The notes beneath the pieces are model-generated. The model was not told where the DNA came from and searched no databases. It saw only the letters and a program-made list of their open reading frames with translations. Below, in pieces: positions 46,370 to 54,654 of a stretch of 64,000 bases of DNA. Source of the DNA: Bacteroidetes bacterium ADurb.Bin174 (lineage in GTDB: Bacteria; Bacteroidota; Bacteroidia; Bacteroidales; Paludibacteraceae); contig MWCX01000078.1 in assembly GCA_002070265.1 (NCBI GenBank), forward strand, positions 1 through 64,000. Reading direction: 5' to 3'. The position numbers were made by a program, and so were the translations under genes. How positions within the stretch are numbered: position 1 is the first letter of the stretch; each line of letters begins with the position of its first letter.

Positions 46370-48736
46370 ATGCGAAAATCTTTTTTATTTATTATTTGCC
46401 TGTTTACCTTAGGCATACTGAACGCACAAAAAAGTATTCCTATTTCAACTTTTGAAGATTTAAATACCTTATTGCGCAATAATCTCTTTAGTGATTTTTA
46501 TTTAACCAATGACATTATTATACCTGAAGGAACAGAATGGTTACCCATAGGCAAACCTGCTGACTGGGATGGGAATCCCTCTTCACTCCTGAATTTTTCA
46601 GGCAAGTTAGATGGAAAAGGATTTTCTATTAAAAATCTAAAGATTACAACCGGAAGTGATTTTTCCGGTTTGTTTGCACGACTAATAGACCCTTGTGTAA
46701 TCAAGAATCTTGGTCTCGAAAATGTAGATATTTTGGGAGGAAATCCAACCGGTGCCTTATCCGGGACCATGTTTGGTGATTTTCGTTCCGATTTTGAAGA
46801 TGCGGTTACCATTGAAAATGTTTTCGTAACAGGAGTTATTAAAGGTTCAACACAAGTAGGCGGAATTGTTGGAAGGAACAACAACAATCCTAAAAATACT
46901 ATCAGGAATTGTTATGTAAACGTACAGGTTGAGGCAACAGCATCCATCGATGCCTTTGCCGGTGGAATTGTGGGATGCCTTAATACCGGTCGCCGCCTTA
47001 ATATCAATCGGGTGTATGTTTGTGGAAATATCCGGGCAAATACGGCAGCTTCAAAAAGCTATGCCGGCGGCATAGTGGGCTATGTAAACAATAACAACAG
47101 CGCAACCATTTTGGAAATAACTGAAAGTTGTGTATTGGCAAGCGCAATCGAAGGTTTAAATACAGGCTTATTATATAATATTCCTCAAAATTTTGCCGGT
47201 ACCGTTAATTCCACTACAAATTACGCATTAGAAGGGTTATCAGGTAATAATAGCGAAGTCGGACGCCTGAACATGAATGAATGTACAAAAGCATTCTTTC
47301 AACAAGAATTACACTGGGATTTTGATAAAATCTGGGAAATGACAGAATCAGATAATCTTCCGGTCTTTTCATGGAAAAATGTTCAGGAAGAAAATGAAAA
47401 TGAAGAAAACGATAAATTCAGATATTATGGATTTAAACTACTCGACTTCTTGAATGAAAGATATTATAAGAGGGATACCGAATTATATGTTGAAACAGTA
47501 AAGAGCCAAACCTTGGAAAAAGGTGACAATGCTTTTCTTTGGCCTGCAGCACACATTATTCGTGCGCTAAGCTGGGGAGCATTACTTGATGAAAAGTATA
47601 AACCAAGATTGGCTTCTTTTGTGAATAAAATAGATTGGTACAAGAATGGACCGGGATATGGAGCAATCAGAAATGGTCAGCGTTTTTTTGATGATAACGG
47701 ATTGATTTCTTATGCAATTATGCTGGCATATGAAAAACATTTTAGTGATGATCAGACTGTTTTAGATAAAGCATTGTTTGCTGCTAATTATTGTTTGAGT
47801 TATAAAGATGAATTCTGGGGATTACCTCAAACTGAAACGAATCTTAATGAAGGAATATTTTATTTAGGTCCTGTTAATCCCATGGCAAGTGCTTTTGCCA
47901 TGCTTTATACAATTTCTCAGAAACAAGAAGATTTGGATATTGCCACAACTTATTATGATGTACTGACCGATGGATTAAAAGACTTAACCTATCCGAAAAC
48001 TCCGTTGATTTATCGGAGTGGATCCAAGTACACTGATGGAGTATGGACTGGTAACACTGCCGGTCCCAGAGCTGCCAATACCTGTGGGGTAGCCATTCTT
48101 GGTGTTCGTTTATATGCGATTACAGGAGATGTTAAGTATTTGAATGAAGCCCGTGCAATGACAGATGCCGTTCTTAACAGATGGTATACAAAAAGTGGTG
48201 GTTTTTCTGAAATATCTATGTGGGGAGGTAATGCTGTCATTGATTTGTTATGTGAATTATATGAATATGATCCGAATCAAAAATGGTACGATGCAGCGGT
48301 TGATATTGTCAATTATTTGATTGATAAAGGACGTGATAAAAGTGGATTTTATCCGACAGGCAGTCAACCTGATCATGGAAACTGGAGTAAAGATCGTTCG
48401 AACTTAGATCCTCCGGAAGAAATAACGGTAATGTCACAGGCTTGTGCTGCTAATGCTATACTTCGTTTAGCCTGTTTACAGGACAAGATGGCAAGTGGGT
48501 ATGATGAAACCTGGGTAAAAAAATCTTTTAAAATTTATCCAAATCCTGCAAAAGAATATATTTATGTTGACGACACCGTAGATATGCCGACAATTGAAAT
48601 CTACAACTTATCCGGTGAGAGATTACTGTCTGCTGCAGGCAATAGACTTAATATCTCTGATTTAAGCAAAGGAGCTTATATTGTAAAAGTTATAATCAAT
48701 CACACGACATATCAGTCTAAATTGATTAAAAATTGA
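46370..48736 (+). CDS. GLUG module fused to an (alpha/alpha)6-type glycosidase, with T9SS domain
   Basis: This 788-residue protein has a signal peptide 1-19 (LNAQ), a GLUG solenoid (~20-340) closely like the gene at 39450, a helical catalytic-looking domain (~355-703) and a T9SS sorting domain (~715-788; IYPNPAKEYI, IYNLSGERL, GAYIVKV). The middle domain has the repeated helix pairs of the six-hairpin glycosidase fold (RFFDDNGLISYAIMLAYE with an Asp-Asp pair near 441, GPNPMAS-like and AANTCGVAILGVRLYAITGD segments). The Asp-Asp recalls GH76 and the fold also GH88/GH105, but the family cannot be fixed by eye. Likely cleaves the polysaccharide backbone or uronate-type ends at the surface. Confidence 0.7.
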   Translation: MRKSFLFIICLFTLGILNAQKSIPISTFEDLNTLLRNNLFSDFYLTNDIIIPEGTEWLPIGKPADWDGNPSSLLNFSGKLDGKGFSIKNLKITTGSDFSGLFARLIDPCVIKNLGLENVDILGGNPTGALSGTMFGDFRSDFEDAVTIENVFVTGVIKGSTQVGGIVGRNNNNPKNTIRNCYVNVQVEATASIDAFAGGIVGCLNTGRRLNINRVYVCGNIRANTAASKSYAGGIVGYVNNNNSATILEITESCVLASAIEGLNTGLLYNIPQNFAGTVNSTTNYALEGLSGNNSEVGRLNMNECTKAFFQQELHWDFDKIWEMTESDNLPVFSWKNVQEENENEENDKFRYYGFKLLDFLNERYYKRDTELYVETVKSQTLEKGDNAFLWPAAHIIRALSWGALLDEKYKPRLASFVNKIDWYKNGPGYGAIRNGQRFFDDNGLISYAIMLAYEKHFSDDQTVLDKALFAANYCLSYKDEFWGLPQTETNLNEGIFYLGPVNPMASAFAMLYTISQKQEDLDIATTYYDVLTDGLKDLTYPKTPLIYRSGSKYTDGVWTGNTAGPRAANTCGVAILGVRLYAITGDVKYLNEARAMTDAVLNRWYTKSGGFSEISMWGGNAVIDLLCELYEYDPNQKWYDAAVDIVNYLIDKGRDKSGFYPTGSQPDHGNWSKDRSNLDPPEEITVMSQACAANAILRLACLQDKMASGYDETWVKKSFKIYPNPAKEYIYVDDTVDMPTIEIYNLSGERLLSAAGNRLNISDLSKGAYIVKVIINHTTYQSKLIKN

Positions 48737-48808
48737 GACTAAGGATTTTCTCCTATTACATTAAAAGCAATTTTTTGGAGTGGGCTTAACTATTTAAAAT
48801 AAACAACA

Positions 48809-49915
48809 ATGAGAAAAATATTTTATTTATTCATTTTGATTGCATGCGCATTTCAAAGCTATGTTCACGCTGAAACTAAAGAAAAATTAGAAGCAATTAA
48901 GAACCATTCAGTTGCTGTGCATATCACAGATGGCTGGATTCGTGATCCGTATATAGTTTTAGGTCCCGATAATTATTATTATTTAACCGGTACTACCCCT
49001 CTTGAAAATGATGAAAGGGAACAATCAGATTATCACAACACCGGACTTGGTAAAACAAGTGTTGTCGGTTATAAATTAAGAGTATGGAAAAGTACCGATT
49101 TAGTAAATTGGGAGTATCTGGGAGCCCCTTATTCGGTTAAGGATACTCCACATTTTACAGACAAACAAGATGAAGTAGATTGGTCACAGCAACGTCTTTG
49201 GGCACCGGAATTACATTGGACTGGCGACAAGTGGGTTTTGGTACATTGTCCCTCAGCTGTAAGTTCTTTAGCGCTAACTGAAGGTTTAGAAATAAAAGGT
49301 CCCTGGGAACATCCAAATCCCGAAGCTTTTATAAAAAAGCATGATCCATCAATTTTTATTGATGATGACGGGCAACCCTATTTACTATGGGGATACCACG
49401 GTTTTTTCATCAGAGCACTAAAAAAAGATTTTAGTGATTTTGCAGGACCTCGTATTGAAGTAGATCCTTCGGACAGAATAATTGGACATGAAGGCACAAC
49501 CATGAAAAAAATAGGTAACAAATATGTATATATTGGAACAGCATGGTCTACTGATACGGGCAGAAAAGGATCCTATAATTTATATTATTGTACAGGAGAT
49601 AATCCTACAGGCCCTTTTTCAGAAAGAAGATTCTTAGGCAGATTTTTAGGACATGGTACTCTTTTTCAGGATAAAGAGGGAAAATGGTGGTGTACAGCCT
49701 TCTACAATGCTAATGTTCCAACCCTGGAAAGTGAAGGCATACAAACCAGAGATCTAAGTGAAACTGCGCAAACAATTAATAAGCAGGGAACAACAATCGT
49801 CCCTTTGGAAGTTAAAATAATGAATGATGGTGACGTGTTCATCAATGCCAAGGATCCAAGATACGCTGTTCCAGGACCGGATGAAACACAAAAATTTGAT
49901 TTAAACCCCATTTAA
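48809..49915 (+). CDS. GH43-like five-bladed beta-propeller glycosidase
   Basis: This 368-residue protein has a signal peptide 1-21 (YVHA). The GH43/clan F-type triad is visible: Asp46 in IRDPYI (base), Asp179 in KHDPSIF (pKa modulator) and Glu228 in GHEGTT (acid). Blade-like YYLTGT, WAPELHW, YLLWGYHG and YNLYYCTGDNPTGPF repeats support the propeller. No sorting domain, so likely periplasmic. GH43 enzymes release arabinose, xylose, galactose or related ends; GH117-type is an alternative. It follows the GLUG-glycosidase gene by 72 bases. Confidence 0.8.
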   Translation: MRKIFYLFILIACAFQSYVHAETKEKLEAIKNHSVAVHITDGWIRDPYIVLGPDNYYYLTGTTPLENDEREQSDYHNTGLGKTSVVGYKLRVWKSTDLVNWEYLGAPYSVKDTPHFTDKQDEVDWSQQRLWAPELHWTGDKWVLVHCPSAVSSLALTEGLEIKGPWEHPNPEAFIKKHDPSIFIDDDGQPYLLWGYHGFFIRALKKDFSDFAGPRIEVDPSDRIIGHEGTTMKKIGNKYVYIGTAWSTDTGRKGSYNLYYCTGDNPTGPFSERRFLGRFLGHGTLFQDKEGKWWCTAFYNANVPTLESEGIQTRDLSETAQTINKQGTTIVPLEVKIMNDGDVFINAKDPRYAVPGPDETQKFDLNPI

Positions 49916-49921
49916 ATTTAT

Positions 49922-49955
49922 GGCGGTGTCTCATAACAAATATTCAACTAAAAAA
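49922..49955. mobile_element. MITE-like remnant, third copy
   Basis: GGCGGTGTCTCATAA (49922-49936) matches the end of the elements at 32699 and 57648, and the next AAATATTCAACTAAAAA resembles the other-end segment AAATATTTAACCAAAAA of the 57.5-kb copy. The two parts are joined, so this is a rearranged remnant. Confidence 0.5.
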
Positions 49956-50007
49956 TAGTAAGATGTCTGAAGGGAAGTAATTGAAAACAAATAAGAGTAT
50001 CGATCGT

Positions 50008-51375
50008 ATGAAACATAATTTTTTTTCCGCAGCTCTTTTAAGTATTCCTTTTGTGGCGGGAACTGCTATCAGTCAGCAGGACGAACGTCCAAATATAATA
50101 GTAGTTATTGCAGATGATCTGGGGACCAACGAGTTGAGTTGTTATGGAGGTCAGAATTTACAAACAACCAATATAGACCGTTTAGCCAAAGAAGGAATAC
50201 TACTTACGAATAATTATGCTTCTACAGCCATGAGTGTGCCTGTTCGCGCCTCCATGTATACAGGTTTGTACCCGGCACGTCATGGCTCATATCAAAATCA
50301 TAAAAAAACAAATACTGACGTCAAAAGTATTACCCATTATATGCCCTTAGCCGGATATAGAATTGCACGTACCGGTAAGGATCATCCGGGAGGTCAACCT
50401 CAGGTGTATAATTTTGAGAAAATCCCAGGATTTACTGTAGGTTGTACTGCATTGAAAGCTCCATATACCACAGATGGTATCGAAAAGTTTATGAGTAATA
50501 GCAAGGACCCGTTTTGTTTGTTTGTCTGTAGCATACACCCGCATGCACCATGGTCGTGGGGAAATCCCAGTGAATTTGATCCGGACAAAGTTGTTTTACC
50601 ACCTAATTGCGTTGATAACAAGCAGATCAGAGAGCTTTTTTGTCATTATTTAGCAGAGATACGTGCATTAGACAATGAAGTAGGATCTGTTTATGCTGCC
50701 CTTGAAAAGGTAGGAAAACTTGATAATACGCTGTTTATCTTCCTGGGAGAGCAAGGACCGCGTTTACCTTTTGGTAAATGGACGGCTTATCGGTATGGTC
50801 AGCATAGTGCCTTTATTGCGAGGTATCCCCAAAAAATAAAAGCCGGCACTACAAGTGATGCCATTGTTCAGTACGAAGATATTATGCCTACTTTACTGGA
50901 GTTTGCAGGAGGAGAAAAAATAAAAGATATTGATGGAATAAGTTGTTTGCCGGTACTGTTTGGCAAGAAAAAAGAACATCGCCAATGGGCATACGGAATA
51001 CACAATAATATTCCCGAAGGAAGAGCCTACCCTATCCGAAGTATTCAGGATAAAAGATACAAGCTGATCATGAACTTAAAAAGCGAGGTGGATTATCACG
51101 AAAAACATTTAATGGATCCTAATGCCAAGGAAAAAGTTTGGGATAGTTTTCTGCAAACTGCTGAAACAGATGAATTTGCTCTGTTCCTTGTAAATCATTA
51201 TACTAAAAGGCCGGCCATTGAATTCTATGACTTAAAGAAAGATCCTTGGGAACTGAATAACCTTGCCGGAGAAAAAAAATACTTCAAGCGCATACAGAAC
51301 ATGAAAGCGGAATTGTTTAAATGGATGGAGCAGCAGGGAGACACAGGAGCTGATATGGATATTCCCCAAAAATAA
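50008..51375 (+). CDS. sulfatase (SPI-exported), Ser-type, SVPVR
   Basis: This S1 sulfatase of 455 residues has a signal peptide 1-23 (TAISQ). Metal Asp36/Asp37 in IADDLGTNELSCYGG, active-site motif S76-V77-P78-V79-R80 and EQGPRLPFGKWTAYRYG are seen; the C-terminus is WMEQQGDTG. A longer reading starts at a TTG (49981), but the ATG at 50008 gives MKHNFFSAALL, a proper signal peptide, and is preferred. It belongs with the sulfatases at 40974 and 54655. It follows the rearranged MITE remnant, 93 bases after the GH43-like gene. Confidence 0.92.
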   Translation: MKHNFFSAALLSIPFVAGTAISQQDERPNIIVVIADDLGTNELSCYGGQNLQTTNIDRLAKEGILLTNNYASTAMSVPVRASMYTGLYPARHGSYQNHKKTNTDVKSITHYMPLAGYRIARTGKDHPGGQPQVYNFEKIPGFTVGCTALKAPYTTDGIEKFMSNSKDPFCLFVCSIHPHAPWSWGNPSEFDPDKVVLPPNCVDNKQIRELFCHYLAEIRALDNEVGSVYAALEKVGKLDNTLFIFLGEQGPRLPFGKWTAYRYGQHSAFIARYPQKIKAGTTSDAIVQYEDIMPTLLEFAGGEKIKDIDGISCLPVLFGKKKEHRQWAYGIHNNIPEGRAYPIRSIQDKRYKLIMNLKSEVDYHEKHLMDPNAKEKVWDSFLQTAETDEFALFLVNHYTKRPAIEFYDLKKDPWELNNLAGEKKYFKRIQNMKAELFKWMEQQGDTGADMDIPQK

Positions 51376-51426
51376 TATATCCTACTTTCCCCGGTTGTTT
51401 TGAACAATATATTCAATATAAATCCC

Positions 51427-52950
51427 ATGAGAACGAATATAAATTTTACATTTTATCAATCAATTGTCCTGAGCAGTGCTTTACTAATTCCATGTGGAAA
51501 AGCATATTCAAAAACCGAGAAGCCCAATATTATTTTCATTATAGCTGATGATTTAGGATATGGTGATATTTCGGCATTTAATGAAAACTCAAAGATTCGT
51601 ACAGAGAACATTGATAAATTGTGTGAAAATGGGATTAAATTTACTGATGCGCACTCCAGCTCTTCAGTAAGTACTCCATCACGATACGGCATACTTACCG
51701 GCCGGTATGCTTTCAGAACGCATCTCAAATCTGAAGTCCTGTCCGGGTTTTCTCCTCCATTAATTGATGTTGACAGGAACACCATGGGCACCATGTTGTC
51801 AAAACAAGGTTACCATACCGCTTGTATTGGCAAGTGGCATTTGGGATGGGATTGGGCATTTGATGAAAATAAGGAAGTGGATTTTTCCAAACCAATAAAA
51901 AACGGACCAACTACGAGAGGCTTTGATTATTTCTACGGAATAGCTGCTTCTTTGGATATGTCTCCTTATGTTTATGTTGAAAATAACAGGGTAACTGCTC
52001 TTCCTGACAGAATAGCCAGGAAGTATGATGGTATTTTACTTCAGCGTAAAGGTCCACAAGGTGCTGATTTTGAACATATCGATTGTTTGCCTAATTTTTC
52101 AAAACGTGCGCTGGATTACATAGCTGCACAAAGTGATGCAGATGCTCCGTTTTTCTTATATTTACCTTTGACTGCACCACATACTCCTATCCTTCCTACC
52201 AAGGAATTTCAAGGTAAATCCGGCTTGTCGCCATATGGTGATTTTGTGTTGATGATTGATAATTTGGTTGGAGAGATAGTTTCAGTTTTAAAAAAGAAAG
52301 GTCAATTAGATAATACCATCATTGTATTCACTTCAGATAATGGATGTGCACCTTATGCCGATATCAAGGGTATGGAAAAAGCCGGACATTTCCCAAACTA
52401 TATTTATCGGGGAGCAAAAGCCGATTTATATGACGGGGGACATCGTTTACCGCTTGTTATGTCATGGGGTAACAAATTCTACAAAAGAGAGGTATCGGAT
52501 TTATTCTCACTTACAGATTTTTATGCTACTTTTGCTGAGATTACCGGATATAAATTGAAAGACAATGAAGCCGAAGACAGCTTCAGCATTTGGAAGTTTT
52601 TAGAGGGAAAAGGAAAATTCAAACGCAAAGATCTTGTTCACCATTCGGTTGATGGTAGTTTCTCCATACGGACTCCGGAATGGAAACTTTTATTCTGTCC
52701 TCATTCAGGAGGTTGGAGTTACCCGCGTAAAAATGAAGAAAACATCTCCCGGTTCCCTCCGCATCAACTCTACAATATGACTACTGATGTCATTGAACAA
52801 CAAAACATCGAAGATCAACATCCTGACTTGATTAAAAAATATAGTCGCATCATGCGTAAATATATTTTGAACGGACGTTCAACACCGGGGAAAAAGCAAA
52901 GCAATGAAACAAAAGGAGAATGGGATCAAATCAAATTGTTTATGAAATAA
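51427..52950 (+). CDS. sulfatase (SPI-exported), Ser-type, STPSR
   Basis: This 507-residue S1 sulfatase has a signal peptide 1-28 (AYSK). Metal Asp41/Asp42 in IADDLGYGDISAFN, and motif S82-T83-P84-S85-R86 in SVSTPSRYGILTGRYAFR. Other site parts are IGKWHLGWDW, APHTPILP and FTSDNGCAPYAD. A longer reading begins at a TTG (51400); the ATG at 51427 is preferred since it yields a clean signal peptide. It shares its layout with the next gene, both with GRY(A/S)FR(T/S) after the motif, and it differs from the SVPIR group. Probably a tandem duplicate pair. Confidence 0.92.
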   Translation: MRTNINFTFYQSIVLSSALLIPCGKAYSKTEKPNIIFIIADDLGYGDISAFNENSKIRTENIDKLCENGIKFTDAHSSSSVSTPSRYGILTGRYAFRTHLKSEVLSGFSPPLIDVDRNTMGTMLSKQGYHTACIGKWHLGWDWAFDENKEVDFSKPIKNGPTTRGFDYFYGIAASLDMSPYVYVENNRVTALPDRIARKYDGILLQRKGPQGADFEHIDCLPNFSKRALDYIAAQSDADAPFFLYLPLTAPHTPILPTKEFQGKSGLSPYGDFVLMIDNLVGEIVSVLKKKGQLDNTIIVFTSDNGCAPYADIKGMEKAGHFPNYIYRGAKADLYDGGHRLPLVMSWGNKFYKREVSDLFSLTDFYATFAEITGYKLKDNEAEDSFSIWKFLEGKGKFKRKDLVHHSVDGSFSIRTPEWKLLFCPHSGGWSYPRKNEENISRFPPHQLYNMTTDVIEQQNIEDQHPDLIKKYSRIMRKYILNGRSTPGKKQSNETKGEWDQIKLFMK

Positions 52951-53008
52951 ACATGAACTAATTGAATCAAATTCCATACTACATAAATATTAAATTACTC
53001 TTTGTATC

Positions 53009-54514
53009 ATGAAAACTATTTTAACAACCAGTTTAACAACTCTTTTATTTTCGAATATTGGATTTGCCCAAGCTTCAGTGTCAAAACCAAATATCATTTT
53101 CATTATGGCTGATGATATTGGATACGGAGATATCAGTTGTTATAATCAGGACTCAAAAACATCAACTCCTAATATAGACCAACTTGCACAAGACGGTATG
53201 AGATTTACTGATGCTCACTCTGTAGCAGCACTTTCCAGTCCATCCCGCTATGGCTTACTGACAGGTCGTTATAGCTTTAGATCTCGTTTAAAATCGGGAG
53301 TTCTGGGTAAGAATGCAGATCCGTTGATTGAAGCTAATCGACTTACTGTTGGTAAATTACTACAACAAAATGGATACAACACTGCTTGTTTTGGCAAATG
53401 GCATTTAGGCGTAACCTGGACACGTGACAATGATGGGAATATAGACCTCAGTAAGCAAATAAAAAATGGACCTATAACAAGGGGTTTTGACTATTATTTC
53501 GGCATAAACATGAACAATAGTGCCTTTTTTATTGAAAACGACATGGCTGTAGAAGTTCCATCTGTTCCCAAACCACCGGAAATGTACGGTAATGAGGAAT
53601 TAATATGTGACGGATGGAAATATGAAAATTTACTGCCTACTTTAAGCAACAAAGTTATAGAGTATATTAAAAACCCTGATGAACAATATCGAAATTCGGA
53701 CAAACCCTTCTTTATTTATTATGCTGCTAATACTGTTCATACACCTATAGCTCCTGTTGATGAGTTCAAAGGTAGCAGTAAGGCTCATTTGTACGGTGAC
53801 TTTATACAGCAATTTGACTGGGAAATAGGAAGAATATTGGAAACATTAGAGGAGGAAAATATAACTGAAAATACACTGATAATTTTCACAAGTGATAATG
53901 GTCCTATGCATTGGGATGGAACCAATATGCAAGGCCCGCTAAATTCAATTTTCAAATATGATCATAATCCCAGTTATATTTTCAGGGGCAAAAAATCTGA
54001 TATACACGAGGCAGGGCACAGAATACCTTTCATAGTGAGATGGCCTGCCCAAACTCCTAAAAATACAGTTTCTGATGAATTGATCAGTCATGTTGATTTT
54101 ATGGCTACATGTGCAGCTATCATTGGGGAAAATTTACCTGCCGGTGCCGGTGAAGACAGCCATAATTTTTTACCTGTGTTTAAAGGTGAAAAATTAGAGA
54201 AGCCCGTCAGGAATTATTTAATTAATATTTCCGGTGGTGGTAAACTCGCCCTTAGAATGGGAAATTGGAAGTTTATTGAAGCTGGTGGCTCCGGAGGATT
54301 TACCGCACCAAAAAGTGATGCTGAAGCTGAAGCGCTGGGATTACCTCCGATTCAATTGTATAATTTAGAAGATGATATTGGTGAAACCATAAACTTACAA
54401 GATAAATACCCTGAAAAGCTTGCTGAAATGCGTGCAATTTTAGATTCAATCAGATTTAGTTCCAGTAACAGTGTTGCTAATAATGAAATTTACACGGAAA
54501 AATTATCTCAATGA
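53009..54514 (+). CDS. arylsulfatase-type sulfatase, Ser-type, SSPSR, probably truncated sorting tail
   Basis: This 501-residue S1 sulfatase has a signal peptide 1-20 (GFAQ). Metal Asp35/Asp36 in MADDIGYGDISCYNQ, motif S76-S77-P78-S79-R80 in LSSPSRYGLLTGRYSFR, then FGKWHLGVTW, NTVHTPIAP and FTSDNGPMHWDG. The reading frame ends at SVANNEIYTEKLSQ, and a T9SS sorting-tail sequence follows in another frame (54511-54645). The catalytic domain looks complete, but the C-terminus is probably shortened by a frameshift or small deletion, so it would be periplasmic if functional. Confidence 0.9.
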   Translation: MKTILTTSLTTLLFSNIGFAQASVSKPNIIFIMADDIGYGDISCYNQDSKTSTPNIDQLAQDGMRFTDAHSVAALSSPSRYGLLTGRYSFRSRLKSGVLGKNADPLIEANRLTVGKLLQQNGYNTACFGKWHLGVTWTRDNDGNIDLSKQIKNGPITRGFDYYFGINMNNSAFFIENDMAVEVPSVPKPPEMYGNEELICDGWKYENLLPTLSNKVIEYIKNPDEQYRNSDKPFFIYYAANTVHTPIAPVDEFKGSSKAHLYGDFIQQFDWEIGRILETLEEENITENTLIIFTSDNGPMHWDGTNMQGPLNSIFKYDHNPSYIFRGKKSDIHEAGHRIPFIVRWPAQTPKNTVSDELISHVDFMATCAAIIGENLPAGAGEDSHNFLPVFKGEKLEKPVRNYLINISGGGKLALRMGNWKFIEAGGSGGFTAPKSDAEAEALGLPPIQLYNLEDDIGETINLQDKYPEKLAEMRAILDSIRFSSSNSVANNEIYTEKLSQ

Positions 54515-54645
54515 TTGGTCAAGTTATGGTAACCTATCATACATTGATCAACAATATTTCAACCATAGGTTTTAAGCCGGGAGTTTATATCATGAAGATT
54601 TTACATGAATCCCATAAGCAATGTGCAAAATTTATAGTTAAATAA
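54511..54645 (+). pseudogene. detached T9SS sorting-domain tail
   Basis: A 44-codon frame overlapping the end of the previous sulfatase translates with FKPGVYIMKI and ends KFIVK, the usual end pattern of T9SS type A sorting domains, preceded by GQVMVTYHTL. The N-terminal part of the domain (NP motif) is missing. It is the remains of the sorting domain of the upstream sulfatase, out of frame, and not a gene by itself. Confidence 0.7.
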
Positions 54646-54654
54646 AATATTTAT

